Assembly: GCA_016930735.1 (NCBI GenBank) | Contig: JAFGGF010000039.1 | Location: 1 to 19,566 of the forward strand | Length of the DNA stretch: 19,566 bases | Direction: 5' to 3' | Origin: Prolixibacteraceae bacterium | Lineage (GTDB): Bacteria > Bacteroidota > Bacteroidia > Bacteroidales > Prolixibacteraceae | Shown here: in pieces, positions 8,273-15,820 of the stretch | How positions within the stretch are numbered: position 1 is the stretch's first letter | Layout: each line of letters opens with the position of its first letter | The notes under the pieces: generated by a model | What the model was told of the DNA's origin: nothing | Seen by the model: only the letters and a program-made list of their open reading frames with translations | The model's database searches: none | Position numbers and translations under genes: made by a program

Positions 8273-8577
8273 ATTCCCGGATTTATTTCTATTAAAAATA
8301 CAATTTTTAAAATATTTATTTAACGATTTAGAATTAAAGTAAGGCATTATATAGTATTCAGTTATATGAAACTGAAAAGGCATGATGTATTCTAAAAATA
8401 TCAATAGTTATTTAAGTATCTAAAATTCAACAAGCAATAACAATCATTTAAAATAAACTTTTTTGTTTCAAAATTCTAGGAACAATTTATTTGGTATTTT
8501 TTTGAAAATAAATGTAACGCTTTAGCGTTTTTTAAGTCTCCTTATACAGTACAGAAACAGAAACTAAAAACTTAATA
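8273..8577. other. Divergent intergenic region, GH172 / DUF5916
   Basis: About 305 nt between the two start codons, very AT-rich. It should hold promoters for both genes, but I find no exact TAnnTTTG box in either direction. Its only distinct element is the hairpin with T-run at 8516-8533. I see no gene in it. Confidence 0.5.
8516..8533 (+). terminator. Terminator-like hairpin in the leader of the DUF5916 gene
   Basis: AACGCTTTAGCGTT (8516-8529) is a perfect 6-base inverted repeat around TT, giving a stem of 5 to 6 bp, and merges into a run of six T's (8528-8533). It lies 45 nt upstream of the DUF5916 start, on the plus strand and pointing at the gene. The gene on its left is transcribed away, so it does not end any plus-strand transcript visible here. 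It may be an attenuator or a chance hairpin. Confidence 0.4.
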
Positions 8578-11202
8578 ATGAAGATTGCGTCCATTCTATG
8601 CATGTTGGCGTTGGCAACATCTCTTTATTCTCAGGAAATTCCAAAAAAAAATTATGTAACAAAAAACCTCAATGAAATTAATTTATCAATTGATGGAAAG
8701 TTTGATGAACCGGCATGGCAGACAGCCAACTGGGAAGATCATTTTATACAACATGAACCGGTGGAAGGTGCCCCTCCGCACCAGCAAACTGAATTTGCTG
8801 TTTTATATGATGAAAATAATGTTTACGTAGCAATAAAATGCCTTGACACAAGCCCCGACAGTATTTCAATGCGTATGACACGCCGTGATGTAACAGATGG
8901 CGACCTGGTTGGAATTATGTTCGACACCTATAATGACAAAAGAACTGCATTTGCATTTATAGTTTCGGCAGCTGGTGTAAAAACCGATATGGTTGAGGTA
9001 AACGACGGAGAAACCGAAGATAATACCTGGGATCCGATCTGGTTTGTAAAAACATCGTTACAGGATTATGGATGGAACGCTGAAATGCGTATTCCCCTTA
9101 CTCAGTTACGTTTCGATGAAGGAGTAGATCAGATTTGGGGATTACAGGTTTTGCGGTTTATTTTCAGGAAAGAAGAACTTTCATCATGGCAAGCCATGGA
9201 AAGGGATAAAAGCGGATTCGTTTCGCAGTTCGGTACTATGAACGGGATAAAAGATATCAAACCTAAAAACAACCTGGATATAATGCCTTATGTTGTTGCA
9301 CGTACCGACCGTTATGAAAAAGATAAAAGCAATCCATTTCTTGAATCCGGCAAAAAAAATAATGTGGATGTTGGATTTGATGCAAAAATCGGCCTGACCA
9401 ATTACCTGACCATGGACCTGACTGTAAATCCCGATTTCGGGCAGGTTGAAGCCGACCCTTCTGAAGTCAACCTTTCAACATATGAAACTTTTTTTGAAGA
9501 AAAAAGGCCGTTTTTTATTGAAGGGAAAAATATTTTAACCTATAAATTAAATTTCGGTGATGGCGACCTTGCCTATGATGGTTTGTTTTATTCAAGAAGG
9601 ATTGGGAAAAAACCGGCATATTATCCTGAATTAACAGACGGAGAATATGCGGATGTACCTGATGCAACCCGAATTTTAGGAGCAGCCAAAATAACAGGCA
9701 AAACAAAAACCGGATGGTCAATCGGAGTTCTTGAAAGTGTTACTGCAAAGGAAAAGGCTGAAATAAAAGGCATTGGCGAAGGAAGGACTCAAACAGTTGA
9801 ACCTTTAACAAACTATTTTGTAGGACGGTTACAAAAAGACTTTAACGAGGGTAATACATATCTTGGAGGTATGGTTACAGCAGTAAACAGGAGCATAAAT
9901 GATCAGCGCCTGGAATATTTGCATAAAGAAGCCTATTCCGGTGGTTTGGATTTCGTGCATAAATGGGATAATAAAAAATGGGAACTGGACATAAGTTCAT
10001 ATTTCAGCCATGTTGCTAGTACAAAAGAAGCAATTACGCTTACACAGAAAAATTATAATCGTGGATTCCAGCGCCCTGATAATGATTATAAAGACCTTGA
10101 TACCAACAGGACTTCCCTTTCCGGTCAGGGTGGAAAAGTCCTTTTAGGTGAATTTGATGGAAACCAGAAATTTATGTTTGCAGTTTCATGGAAATCACCA
10201 GGGCTTGAATTAAACGATGTTGGTTACCTCCAGTCACCCGACGATATTATGGAAGTTTTCTGGACAGGATACAGATTTTACAAACCATTTCTGATCTTCC
10301 GTGAAGCTAACCTGAACCTGAACCAGTGGGTTAGCTGGGACTGGGGTGGCAATATGAAATATGCAGGCGGAAACATTAACGGATATACTCAATTCAAAAA
10401 TTACTGGAGTATGTTCGGAAGTTTTAATATCAGTTCCACTCAAAGGTCAAATTCGTTGTTAAGAGGCGGACCGGCATTAAAAACACCCGGATACATAAAT
10501 TTTAATCTGGGATTCAACAGTAACCAGCAGAAAAAACTCACTTTAAATTTATCAACCGGCTACAATTCAAGCTTTGAAAAGGATTTCAGTAAAAATTCCC
10601 GTTTGTATGTTGGAATCGGATACAGACCTATAAAAACATTAAGCATAAATCTTTCACCCGGATTCAATGATTCTAAAACCAACCTTCAGTATGTAACACA
10701 AAGTACATACGGTAATGAAACACGCTATATTTTTGCCCATATCGACCGAAAAACATTAAGTATGTCAGTAAGGATAAATTACAATATTACACCGGACCTT
10801 TCGATTCAGTACTGGGGGCAGCCATTTGTTGCAACTGGTAAATACAGCGATTTTAAACACATTACCGACAGTAAAGCCGGTAATCTTGAAGACAGGTATC
10901 ATCTGTATGGATCGGATCAGATTTCATTTAATTCAGATACATATTATATTGATGAAAACCGTGATAATTCGAATGATTACAGTTTTGGCAAACCCGATTT
11001 TAATGTAAAGGAATTTTTATCGAACCTGGTCTTAAGATGGGAATACAAACCGGGATCAACCCTGTTCCTTGTCTGGACCCAAAACAGGAGCGGGTATGTT
11101 AACGATGGTTCATTTAATTTTTCGGATGATTTTAGTGGAATATTTGATGAAAAACCATATAATATTTTCCTGGTCAAACTATCATACCGGTTAGGAAGGT
11201 AA
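8578..11202 (+). CDS. DUF5916-family outer-membrane protein with CBM9-like N-terminal domain
   Basis: This is a Bacteroidota family of outer-membrane beta-barrels joined to a CBM9-like sugar-binding domain. Role not established, but members often lie near glycan or peptidase genes. Seen here: a signal peptide (residues 1 to about 18, MKIASILCMLALATSLYS), a CBM9-like domain (about 30-215) with DGKFDEPAW and ATP-independent beta-sandwich features such as VYVAIKCLD and GWNAEMRIPLTQLRF, the family hallmark LTVNPDFGQVEADPSEVNLS followed by FEEKRPFFIEG, then some 550 residues of amphipathic strands ending VKLSYRLGR. The length of 874 is normal for the family. The gene is single, with a terminator-like hairpin upstream (8516) and a strong terminator downstream (11225). 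No enzymatic motif is visible, so any hydrolase name should be resisted. Confidence 0.9.
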   Translation: MKIASILCMLALATSLYSQEIPKKNYVTKNLNEINLSIDGKFDEPAWQTANWEDHFIQHEPVEGAPPHQQTEFAVLYDENNVYVAIKCLDTSPDSISMRMTRRDVTDGDLVGIMFDTYNDKRTAFAFIVSAAGVKTDMVEVNDGETEDNTWDPIWFVKTSLQDYGWNAEMRIPLTQLRFDEGVDQIWGLQVLRFIFRKEELSSWQAMERDKSGFVSQFGTMNGIKDIKPKNNLDIMPYVVARTDRYEKDKSNPFLESGKKNNVDVGFDAKIGLTNYLTMDLTVNPDFGQVEADPSEVNLSTYETFFEEKRPFFIEGKNILTYKLNFGDGDLAYDGLFYSRRIGKKPAYYPELTDGEYADVPDATRILGAAKITGKTKTGWSIGVLESVTAKEKAEIKGIGEGRTQTVEPLTNYFVGRLQKDFNEGNTYLGGMVTAVNRSINDQRLEYLHKEAYSGGLDFVHKWDNKKWELDISSYFSHVASTKEAITLTQKNYNRGFQRPDNDYKDLDTNRTSLSGQGGKVLLGEFDGNQKFMFAVSWKSPGLELNDVGYLQSPDDIMEVFWTGYRFYKPFLIFREANLNLNQWVSWDWGGNMKYAGGNINGYTQFKNYWSMFGSFNISSTQRSNSLLRGGPALKTPGYINFNLGFNSNQQKKLTLNLSTGYNSSFEKDFSKNSRLYVGIGYRPIKTLSINLSPGFNDSKTNLQYVTQSTYGNETRYIFAHIDRKTLSMSVRINYNITPDLSIQYWGQPFVATGKYSDFKHITDSKAGNLEDRYHLYGSDQISFNSDTYYIDENRDNSNDYSFGKPDFNVKEFLSNLVLRWEYKPGSTLFLVWTQNRSGYVNDGSFNFSDDFSGIFDEKPYNIFLVKLSYRLGR

Positions 11203-11224
11203 AATTTTAATCTATGTATTTAAT

Positions 11225-11250
11225 AGGGGTCATTATTCGACCCCTTTTTT
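11225..11250 (+). terminator. Rho-independent terminator of the DUF5916 gene
   Basis: AGGGGTC (11225-11231) pairs perfectly with GACCCCT (11239-11245) across a 7-base loop and is followed by T's through 11250. It lies about 20 nt after the stop codon at 11202. Confidence 0.88.
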
Positions 11251-11584
11251 ATGAAATTTTCATAAAAAATGTATTTGACCCATCCTCTTATCCTTCTTCC
11301 ATAGGAATCCCTTTGGGGACTATGAACAGGGAAGGAAGATCAGACTTAAATACAGGAATAAGTCCTTCATTTATCAAACATAAAGTTATTCTGGTTGGAG
11401 CTTAATCATCTCTCCATTTAAAAAGGGAGAGACAGGAGAGAGGGTAAATTAACCGTAAAAAAACCATTCACTTTTACTCCTATTGTTGATTCCCTGAAAT
11501 CATTTATATTTCTAATAAAAAATTATTTTCTTTTAATTGACTATCAATTAACTTAATTTTATAAAACTTTTAAAATTAACCGTT
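11251..11584. other. Intergenic spacer with two further folded elements, no convincing gene
   Basis: Between the terminator and the serine-hydrolase gene there is no supported gene. A long imperfect hairpin spans 11291-11339: TCCTTCTTCC with GGAAGGAAGA (9 of 10 paired), then ATAG/CTAT, then TCCC/GGGA capped by TTTG, with two bulges. A second hairpin pairs TCTCTCC (11409-11415) with GGAGAGA (11426-11432), and further GAGAG copies follow to about 11444. Nearly all of this lies in a short open frame (11214-11405) that overlaps the terminator, which argues against coding. It may be a degraded dispersed repeat or an RNA element. From 11460 onward the spacer is plain AT-rich promoter-like DNA. Confidence 0.45.
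11533..11551. promoter_or_regulatory. Candidate operator palindrome upstream of the serine-hydrolase gene
   Basis: TTAATTGA-CTA-TCAATTAA: perfect 8-base arms around a 3-base spacer, 33 nt before the ATG at 11585. A second inverted repeat, TTAATTTTA (11553-11561) with TAAAATTAA (11571-11579), follows at once. Dimeric-regulator sites have this form, but AT-rich chance matches are common. Confidence 0.3.
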
Positions 11585-12871
11585 ATGAAAAAGCTGCTTC
11601 AAAATCTTATTTTGTTTCTGTTTGTTTTTATTATAAGTTGCCAACCTGTTACTACCAACCTGGAATCCGGCTCGCCTGAATCAGTTGGATTTAATTCTGA
11701 AAGACTGGCTTTAATCGATCAGCACATTCAATCTTTTATTGACGCGAAAAAAGTGCCCGGAGGAGTTTTTCTGATTGCACGAAAAGGAAAGATTGTATAT
11801 TATAAATCTTTTGGAAATTCAAAGGAAGGTGTTCCTTATAAAAATGATGATATATTCAGGATAGCCTCAATGACTAAAGCTATTACAACAGTAAGCATAA
11901 TGCAATTATATGAACAGGGCAAACTCGGTTTGGATGAACCGGTTTTTAATTACATACCGGCTTTCAAAGACCAGGTTGTGCTTGATTCTTTTAATGAAAC
12001 GGATTCATCCTATACAACTGTCCCGGTTAACAGCCCGGTTACAATCAGGCAACTTTTAACACATACCTCAGGGATTGCTTACGGTGGATTTAATCCCGGA
12101 AAAATAATGGCTGTTTATGAAAAATTTGGAATGAATAATGTCGGATTATCTCATGAAAGCTGGACAACAGAAGAATTTATAAACCGGCTTGCAAAAGTAC
12201 CCTTGGCGTTCCAGCCGGGAACAAGGTTTTTATACGGATTGAATATGGATGTCCTGGGACGTGTAATTGAAGTGGTTTCAGGAATGCCCCTCGATAAATA
12301 TTTTTCAGAAAATATTTTTAAGCCTCTTGGAATGACAGACACCTATTTTTATTTACCTGAAGAAAAATATGACAGGCTAGTACAGGTATTTGCACAAACT
12401 GGAAAAGGATATGAACCAGTTGATCCAGTCGGGACAAATTACCCACTCAGAAAAGGATTATCGCACTTTGCCGGAGGTGGTGGATTATCGTCAACCGCCC
12501 TTGATTATGCAAAATTTATACAGGCATTGGTTAACGATGGGAAATATGAAAACTACCGGTTATTAAGCAGGAAAACAATCGAGGTGATGACAAGCGACCA
12601 GTTGATTGACCAAAATTCAAGGAATGCCGGTATTAGTAACATCCCCGGTGTAACATTTGGATTGGGATTTATGCTTTTCACAGAAAAAGCAAAAGGGCTG
12701 AATTCAAAATCTGTAGGTACATATGAATGGTCCGGATATTTTAATACCAAGTTTTTTATCGATCCGCAGGAAGACCTGATTTTTGTGGGTATGACCCAGA
12801 TAGCCCCGTTTTGGTATGATGATTTCTGGAATAAATTCTATGCTATGATTTATGGAGCTATTGATGATTAA
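11585..12871 (+). CDS. Serine beta-lactamase-fold (class C type) lipoprotein hydrolase
   Basis: PF00144-type serine hydrolases use a Ser-Lys pair and include esterases, D-aminopeptidases and transpeptidase-like enzymes as well as class C beta-lactamases. Seen here: a lipoprotein signal with Cys19 (LFVFIISC), the nucleophile motif S95-M-T-K98 (IASMTKAITT), the structural motif LLTHTSGI near 157-164, and Tyr217 in LYGLNMDVLGRVIEVVSG, the third element. That tyrosine context resembles family VIII esterases more than the YxN of true class C beta-lactamases. The C-terminal motif region is HFAGGGGLSSTALDY. At 428 residues the length is usual. The ATG at 11585 gives the signal directly. It is followed after 22 nt by a small gene with no terminator between, so the two are probably cotranscribed. 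A role in esters on glycans is possible. Antibiotic resistance is not supported. Confidence 0.92.
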   Translation: MKKLLQNLILFLFVFIISCQPVTTNLESGSPESVGFNSERLALIDQHIQSFIDAKKVPGGVFLIARKGKIVYYKSFGNSKEGVPYKNDDIFRIASMTKAITTVSIMQLYEQGKLGLDEPVFNYIPAFKDQVVLDSFNETDSSYTTVPVNSPVTIRQLLTHTSGIAYGGFNPGKIMAVYEKFGMNNVGLSHESWTTEEFINRLAKVPLAFQPGTRFLYGLNMDVLGRVIEVVSGMPLDKYFSENIFKPLGMTDTYFYLPEEKYDRLVQVFAQTGKGYEPVDPVGTNYPLRKGLSHFAGGGGLSSTALDYAKFIQALVNDGKYENYRLLSRKTIEVMTSDQLIDQNSRNAGISNIPGVTFGLGFMLFTEKAKGLNSKSVGTYEWSGYFNTKFFIDPQEDLIFVGMTQIAPFWYDDFWNKFYAMIYGAIDD

Positions 12872-12893
12872 AGCTTTATAGTTCTATTTAAAA

Positions 12894-13157
12894 ATGAATG
12901 ACCTAATTCCCGTAAAAGTAGAATGCCATTCAGGGTATAAAGCCGATGAATTCCCTAAATATTTTTACTTTGATAATATCCGTTTCAAAATAACAGAAAT
13001 AAGCGACCGGTGGTACGAAGGTGGTTTGAATCCTGATTTTCCGGTAGCTAACTATTTAAAAGTCATTACGAATGATAAAAAAATTTACATATTAAAACAC
13101 GAAATTAGTACAGGCAACTGGTATCTACTTATTAAGGAAGAAAGTATAATTTTATAA
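12894..13157 (+). CDS. Small conserved-looking cytoplasmic protein of unknown function
   Basis: An 87-residue protein with no signal peptide or membrane segment. It reads as a compact beta-rich domain: PVKVECHSGY, FYFDNIRFKITEISDRWYEGG, NYLKVITNDKKIYILKHE, then GNWYLL. Small Bacteroidota proteins of this appearance are annotated as hypothetical or cytoplasmic proteins. The phrase pattern (basic or aromatic strand, then EIxDRWYEG) reminds me of DUF6504-like proteins, but that is a weak memory and not a call. It starts 22 nt after the serine-hydrolase stop and so probably shares its transcript. Its last six bases overlap the end of the convergent GH3 gene, leaving no room for a terminator between the two coding regions. 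Confidence 0.75.
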   Translation: MNDLIPVKVECHSGYKADEFPKYFYFDNIRFKITEISDRWYEGGLNPDFPVANYLKVITNDKKIYILKHEISTGNWYLLIKEESIIL

Positions 13158-15782
13158 ATCAAATTCAGGGCTTTTACCAGACACCTTAAATCGACTGGTA
13201 ATTACCCCCGTTGTAAAAGCATCAGACACACCTGAAAATCCGGGTTGTTTTCCTCCTACTGACACCGAAAACCATCCCGGTTCAATTAACCTTTTTTCAT
13301 TTTTATCGATCATTGATAATTGCCTTGGTTGAATCTGAAATTTAACTTCTTTTATTTCGCCGGCTTTTAAAAAGACTCTTTTAAATCCTTCCAATTGGCG
13401 GATAGGCCGTGGAGTCGAAGCTTTTTCATCCGTAATATATAACTGAACAACTTCTTCGCCATCTTTATCACCTGTGTTCTTGACCTTTACTGTTATATCT
13501 GTAACTTCACCGGAATTAACTTTTTCAGGAATAATTAAATCTGAATATACAAAAGTTGTATAGCTCAGCCCGAATCCAAAAGGGAAAAGAGGTTCTCCAC
13601 TGAAATAACGGTAAGTCCGTCCTTCCATATCGTAATCCTCAAAAGGAGGAAGCTGCTCAACCGATTTATAATATGTAACAGGCAAACGACCTGCAGGATT
13701 GTAATCGCCAAATAAAACATCGGCAACTGCATTTCCGCCCTGTTCTCCGGGGTAACCGGCTGAAATGATGGCATTCAGGTTTTCATATTCCCAGTTCAGA
13801 GCCAGTGCGCTTCCGTTCATTAATACAAGAATTACCGGTTTTCCGGTTTCCTTCATCTTTTCCATTAATTCAAGCTGGGTCGAAGGCAATTTCAAATGAG
13901 TCCGGTCACCCCCTTCAAATCCGTCAATTTTAATTTCCATTTCTTCGCCTTCCAGCCTCTGTGAAAGCCCCATTACCAGAATAACCGCATCAGACTGCTT
14001 TGCAATTTCAATTGCTTCCTCATCCATATCCGGATTTGGCACAGACCAAAGCAGTTTAGCGTCACCATCGCCAAACCAGTTTTTATATTCATAAACCAAT
14101 TGATATTTTTTACCTGCTTCGAGATCCACAGCAACCTCATGATGATTTCCGTGATGTTCGCTTTGATGAGTCAGGATTTCTTTCCCCTCCAGTTTTACCG
14201 ATAATTGTGGCATCCCCCAACATCCTAAATAATAGGTTCCGGTAACCGGAGGTAACAGGTAACCGGTCCAGCGGATACTGAAATTATCATCAGGCAATTC
14301 AGGTGACGGAGAACCTGATTCCCAGTAAAAATTAATCTGGTCATCGATCCGGGTCATAACCGGTTGCCCTTCCAGGTCGGAATTGGCATAATATTCCCCT
14401 TTTATTCCCTGAATACCTTCTTCTGTAACAAAATACCGAGAAGGTATGGGTTTAATATTATGAACTCCTTCTGCAAGATGGCAGCCCTCAGCATACAGAA
14501 TTTCAGTTTCCGGTTCAAGCTTATTTTTCAAACCTTCCAGCACTGTAACCGGGTTCATTGAAATGCCATTATAATTTCCGACCAGAGCTTCCCAGTTATC
14601 TGCATTCGGACCAATTACCGCAATTCGTTTTATTTCTTTTGAAAGAGGTAAAATATTATCCATATTTTTCAGTAATACAATACTTTTCTGTGCAGCTTCC
14701 CTGGCCAGTCTTTCATGGACACCTGAAGTTACAGCAGAAATCGGAATCTGGGCATAGGGATTCAATTCATCTGGATCAAACATACCCAATTTAAAACGTG
14801 CTGTAAATAATCTTTTAACGGCAATATCAATTTCATCTTCAGTTATTAAGCCCTGTTTAAATGCATCTACCAATGAAGAATATGACACACCGCAATTTAA
14901 ATCAGTTCCGGCTTTAACTGCTACTGCTGAAGCTTCGGCCGCATTTTTTGAATATTTCTGAAAAGTATAAAAATCGGAAATGGCCCAGCAATCAGAAACA
15001 ACATACCCATCAAACTTCCATTCATTTCTGAGGATAGAAAAAAGATAAGGATTGGCACAGCATGGATCTCCATAAAGCTGATTATAAGCCCCCATTATTG
15101 ACTGAACATTTCCATCGACAACAAGTGTCCGGAATGCCGGAAGGTATGTTTCTCTCAAATCCCTTTCGCTGATAATTGCATTAAATTCATGCCTGGTTGG
15201 CTCAGGCCCTGAATGGACAGCATAATGTTTTGCAGTTGTGATCGTTTTCAGGTAATCCGGATTATTGCCCTGCATACTAATTACAAACTGAAGCCCCATT
15301 TGCCCTGTCAGGTATGGATCTTCGCCATAGGTTTCATGCCCACGCCCCCACCGCGGATCACGAAAAATATTAATATTGGGTGACCAGAATGTCAATCCAC
15401 GATAAATTCCTCTTACACCTTTCCTAAGAGACTCATGGTACTTTGCCCTCGCTTCATCAGAAATGGCAGTTCCAACCCTGAACATTAAATCAGTATCCCA
15501 CGAACCGGCAATGGTTATCGATTGTGGAAAAACCGTTGCATACCCGGCACGGGCAACTCCGTGAAGTGCTTCGTTCCACCAATTGTATTCCGGGATTCCA
15601 AGCCGTTCGATTGCCGGTGCTGTATAAGACATCTGGCCTACTTTTTCTTCAATTGTCAATGCAGAAACAAGACTGTTAACCCGGTCCTCGATTGATAATG
15701 AATAATCCTGATACAGTAAATCCTGGGCCGTTAAAATAAATGCAGGGATACAAAGTATTATTGAAATGAATATCTTTTTCAT
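13152..15782 (-). CDS. Secreted GH3 beta-glycosidase with inserted PA14 domain (beta-xylosidase-like)
   Basis: GH3 enzymes release terminal beta-linked sugars. Domain order: signal peptide (1 to about 19, ending FILTAQ), GH3 (alpha/beta)8-barrel (about 30-340), alpha/beta sandwich (about 365-460 and 585-720), a PA14 insertion (about 458-582, GIKGEYYANSDLEG to KLLWSVP) and a C-terminal fibronectin-III-like domain (about 775-870). The nucleophile is Asp264 in VVSDCWAISD. KHYAVH (185-190), DPRWGRGHETYGEDPYL and ALHGVARAG line the sugar pocket. The acid/base glutamate should be in LEGEEMEI (610-617). ALHGV with SDC points to xylosidase or arabinosidase-like subfamilies more than to glucosidases, but specificity is unproven. 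The PA14 module usually narrows substrate choice by covering the active site. Length 876 is normal. The gene follows Fic by 33 nt on the same strand and overlaps the 87-residue gene by 6 nt at its 3' end. Confidence 0.95.
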   Translation of the reverse strand: MKKIFISIILCIPAFILTAQDLLYQDYSLSIEDRVNSLVSALTIEEKVGQMSYTAPAIERLGIPEYNWWNEALHGVARAGYATVFPQSITIAGSWDTDLMFRVGTAISDEARAKYHESLRKGVRGIYRGLTFWSPNINIFRDPRWGRGHETYGEDPYLTGQMGLQFVISMQGNNPDYLKTITTAKHYAVHSGPEPTRHEFNAIISERDLRETYLPAFRTLVVDGNVQSIMGAYNQLYGDPCCANPYLFSILRNEWKFDGYVVSDCWAISDFYTFQKYSKNAAEASAVAVKAGTDLNCGVSYSSLVDAFKQGLITEDEIDIAVKRLFTARFKLGMFDPDELNPYAQIPISAVTSGVHERLAREAAQKSIVLLKNMDNILPLSKEIKRIAVIGPNADNWEALVGNYNGISMNPVTVLEGLKNKLEPETEILYAEGCHLAEGVHNIKPIPSRYFVTEEGIQGIKGEYYANSDLEGQPVMTRIDDQINFYWESGSPSPELPDDNFSIRWTGYLLPPVTGTYYLGCWGMPQLSVKLEGKEILTHQSEHHGNHHEVAVDLEAGKKYQLVYEYKNWFGDGDAKLLWSVPNPDMDEEAIEIAKQSDAVILVMGLSQRLEGEEMEIKIDGFEGGDRTHLKLPSTQLELMEKMKETGKPVILVLMNGSALALNWEYENLNAIISAGYPGEQGGNAVADVLFGDYNPAGRLPVTYYKSVEQLPPFEDYDMEGRTYRYFSGEPLFPFGFGLSYTTFVYSDLIIPEKVNSGEVTDITVKVKNTGDKDGEEVVQLYITDEKASTPRPIRQLEGFKRVFLKAGEIKEVKFQIQPRQLSMIDKNEKRLIEPGWFSVSVGGKQPGFSGVSDAFTTGVITSRFKVSGKSPEFDL

Positions 15783-15804
15783 AGATTTATGATGTTGGTT
15801 TAGA

Positions 15805-15820
15805 TTTAATTATAATTAAA
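15805..15820. repeat. Perfect 16-bp AT palindrome over the Fic stop codon
   Basis: TTTAATTATAATTAAA equals its own reverse complement. It includes the stop codon of the Fic gene (15816-15818) and ends 22 nt from the GH3 start. It could be an operator for GH3 or simply AT-rich sequence. Confidence 0.3.

Noticed and set aside
8273..8404. Longer GH172 start at 8404
   Set aside because: It would place 44 residues ahead of a textbook lipoprotein signal (LLGFSC), preventing export.
9515..9721. Minus-strand open frame inside the DUF5916 gene, and similar short frames inside SusC, GH3 and asnB
   Set aside because: They lie wholly within well-supported genes on the other strand or frame and show no independent coding signal.
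11214..11405. Small plus-strand open frame of 63 codons
   Set aside because: It starts before and runs through the DUF5916 terminator and the folded spacer. It has no recognisable domain, and its composition follows the repeats.
11585..12871. Beta-lactam resistance gene
   Set aside because: The SxxK fold is shared by many hydrolases. The Tyr context (YGLNMDVLG) and lipoprotein signal fit an esterase or peptidase-type member, and no resistance context is present.
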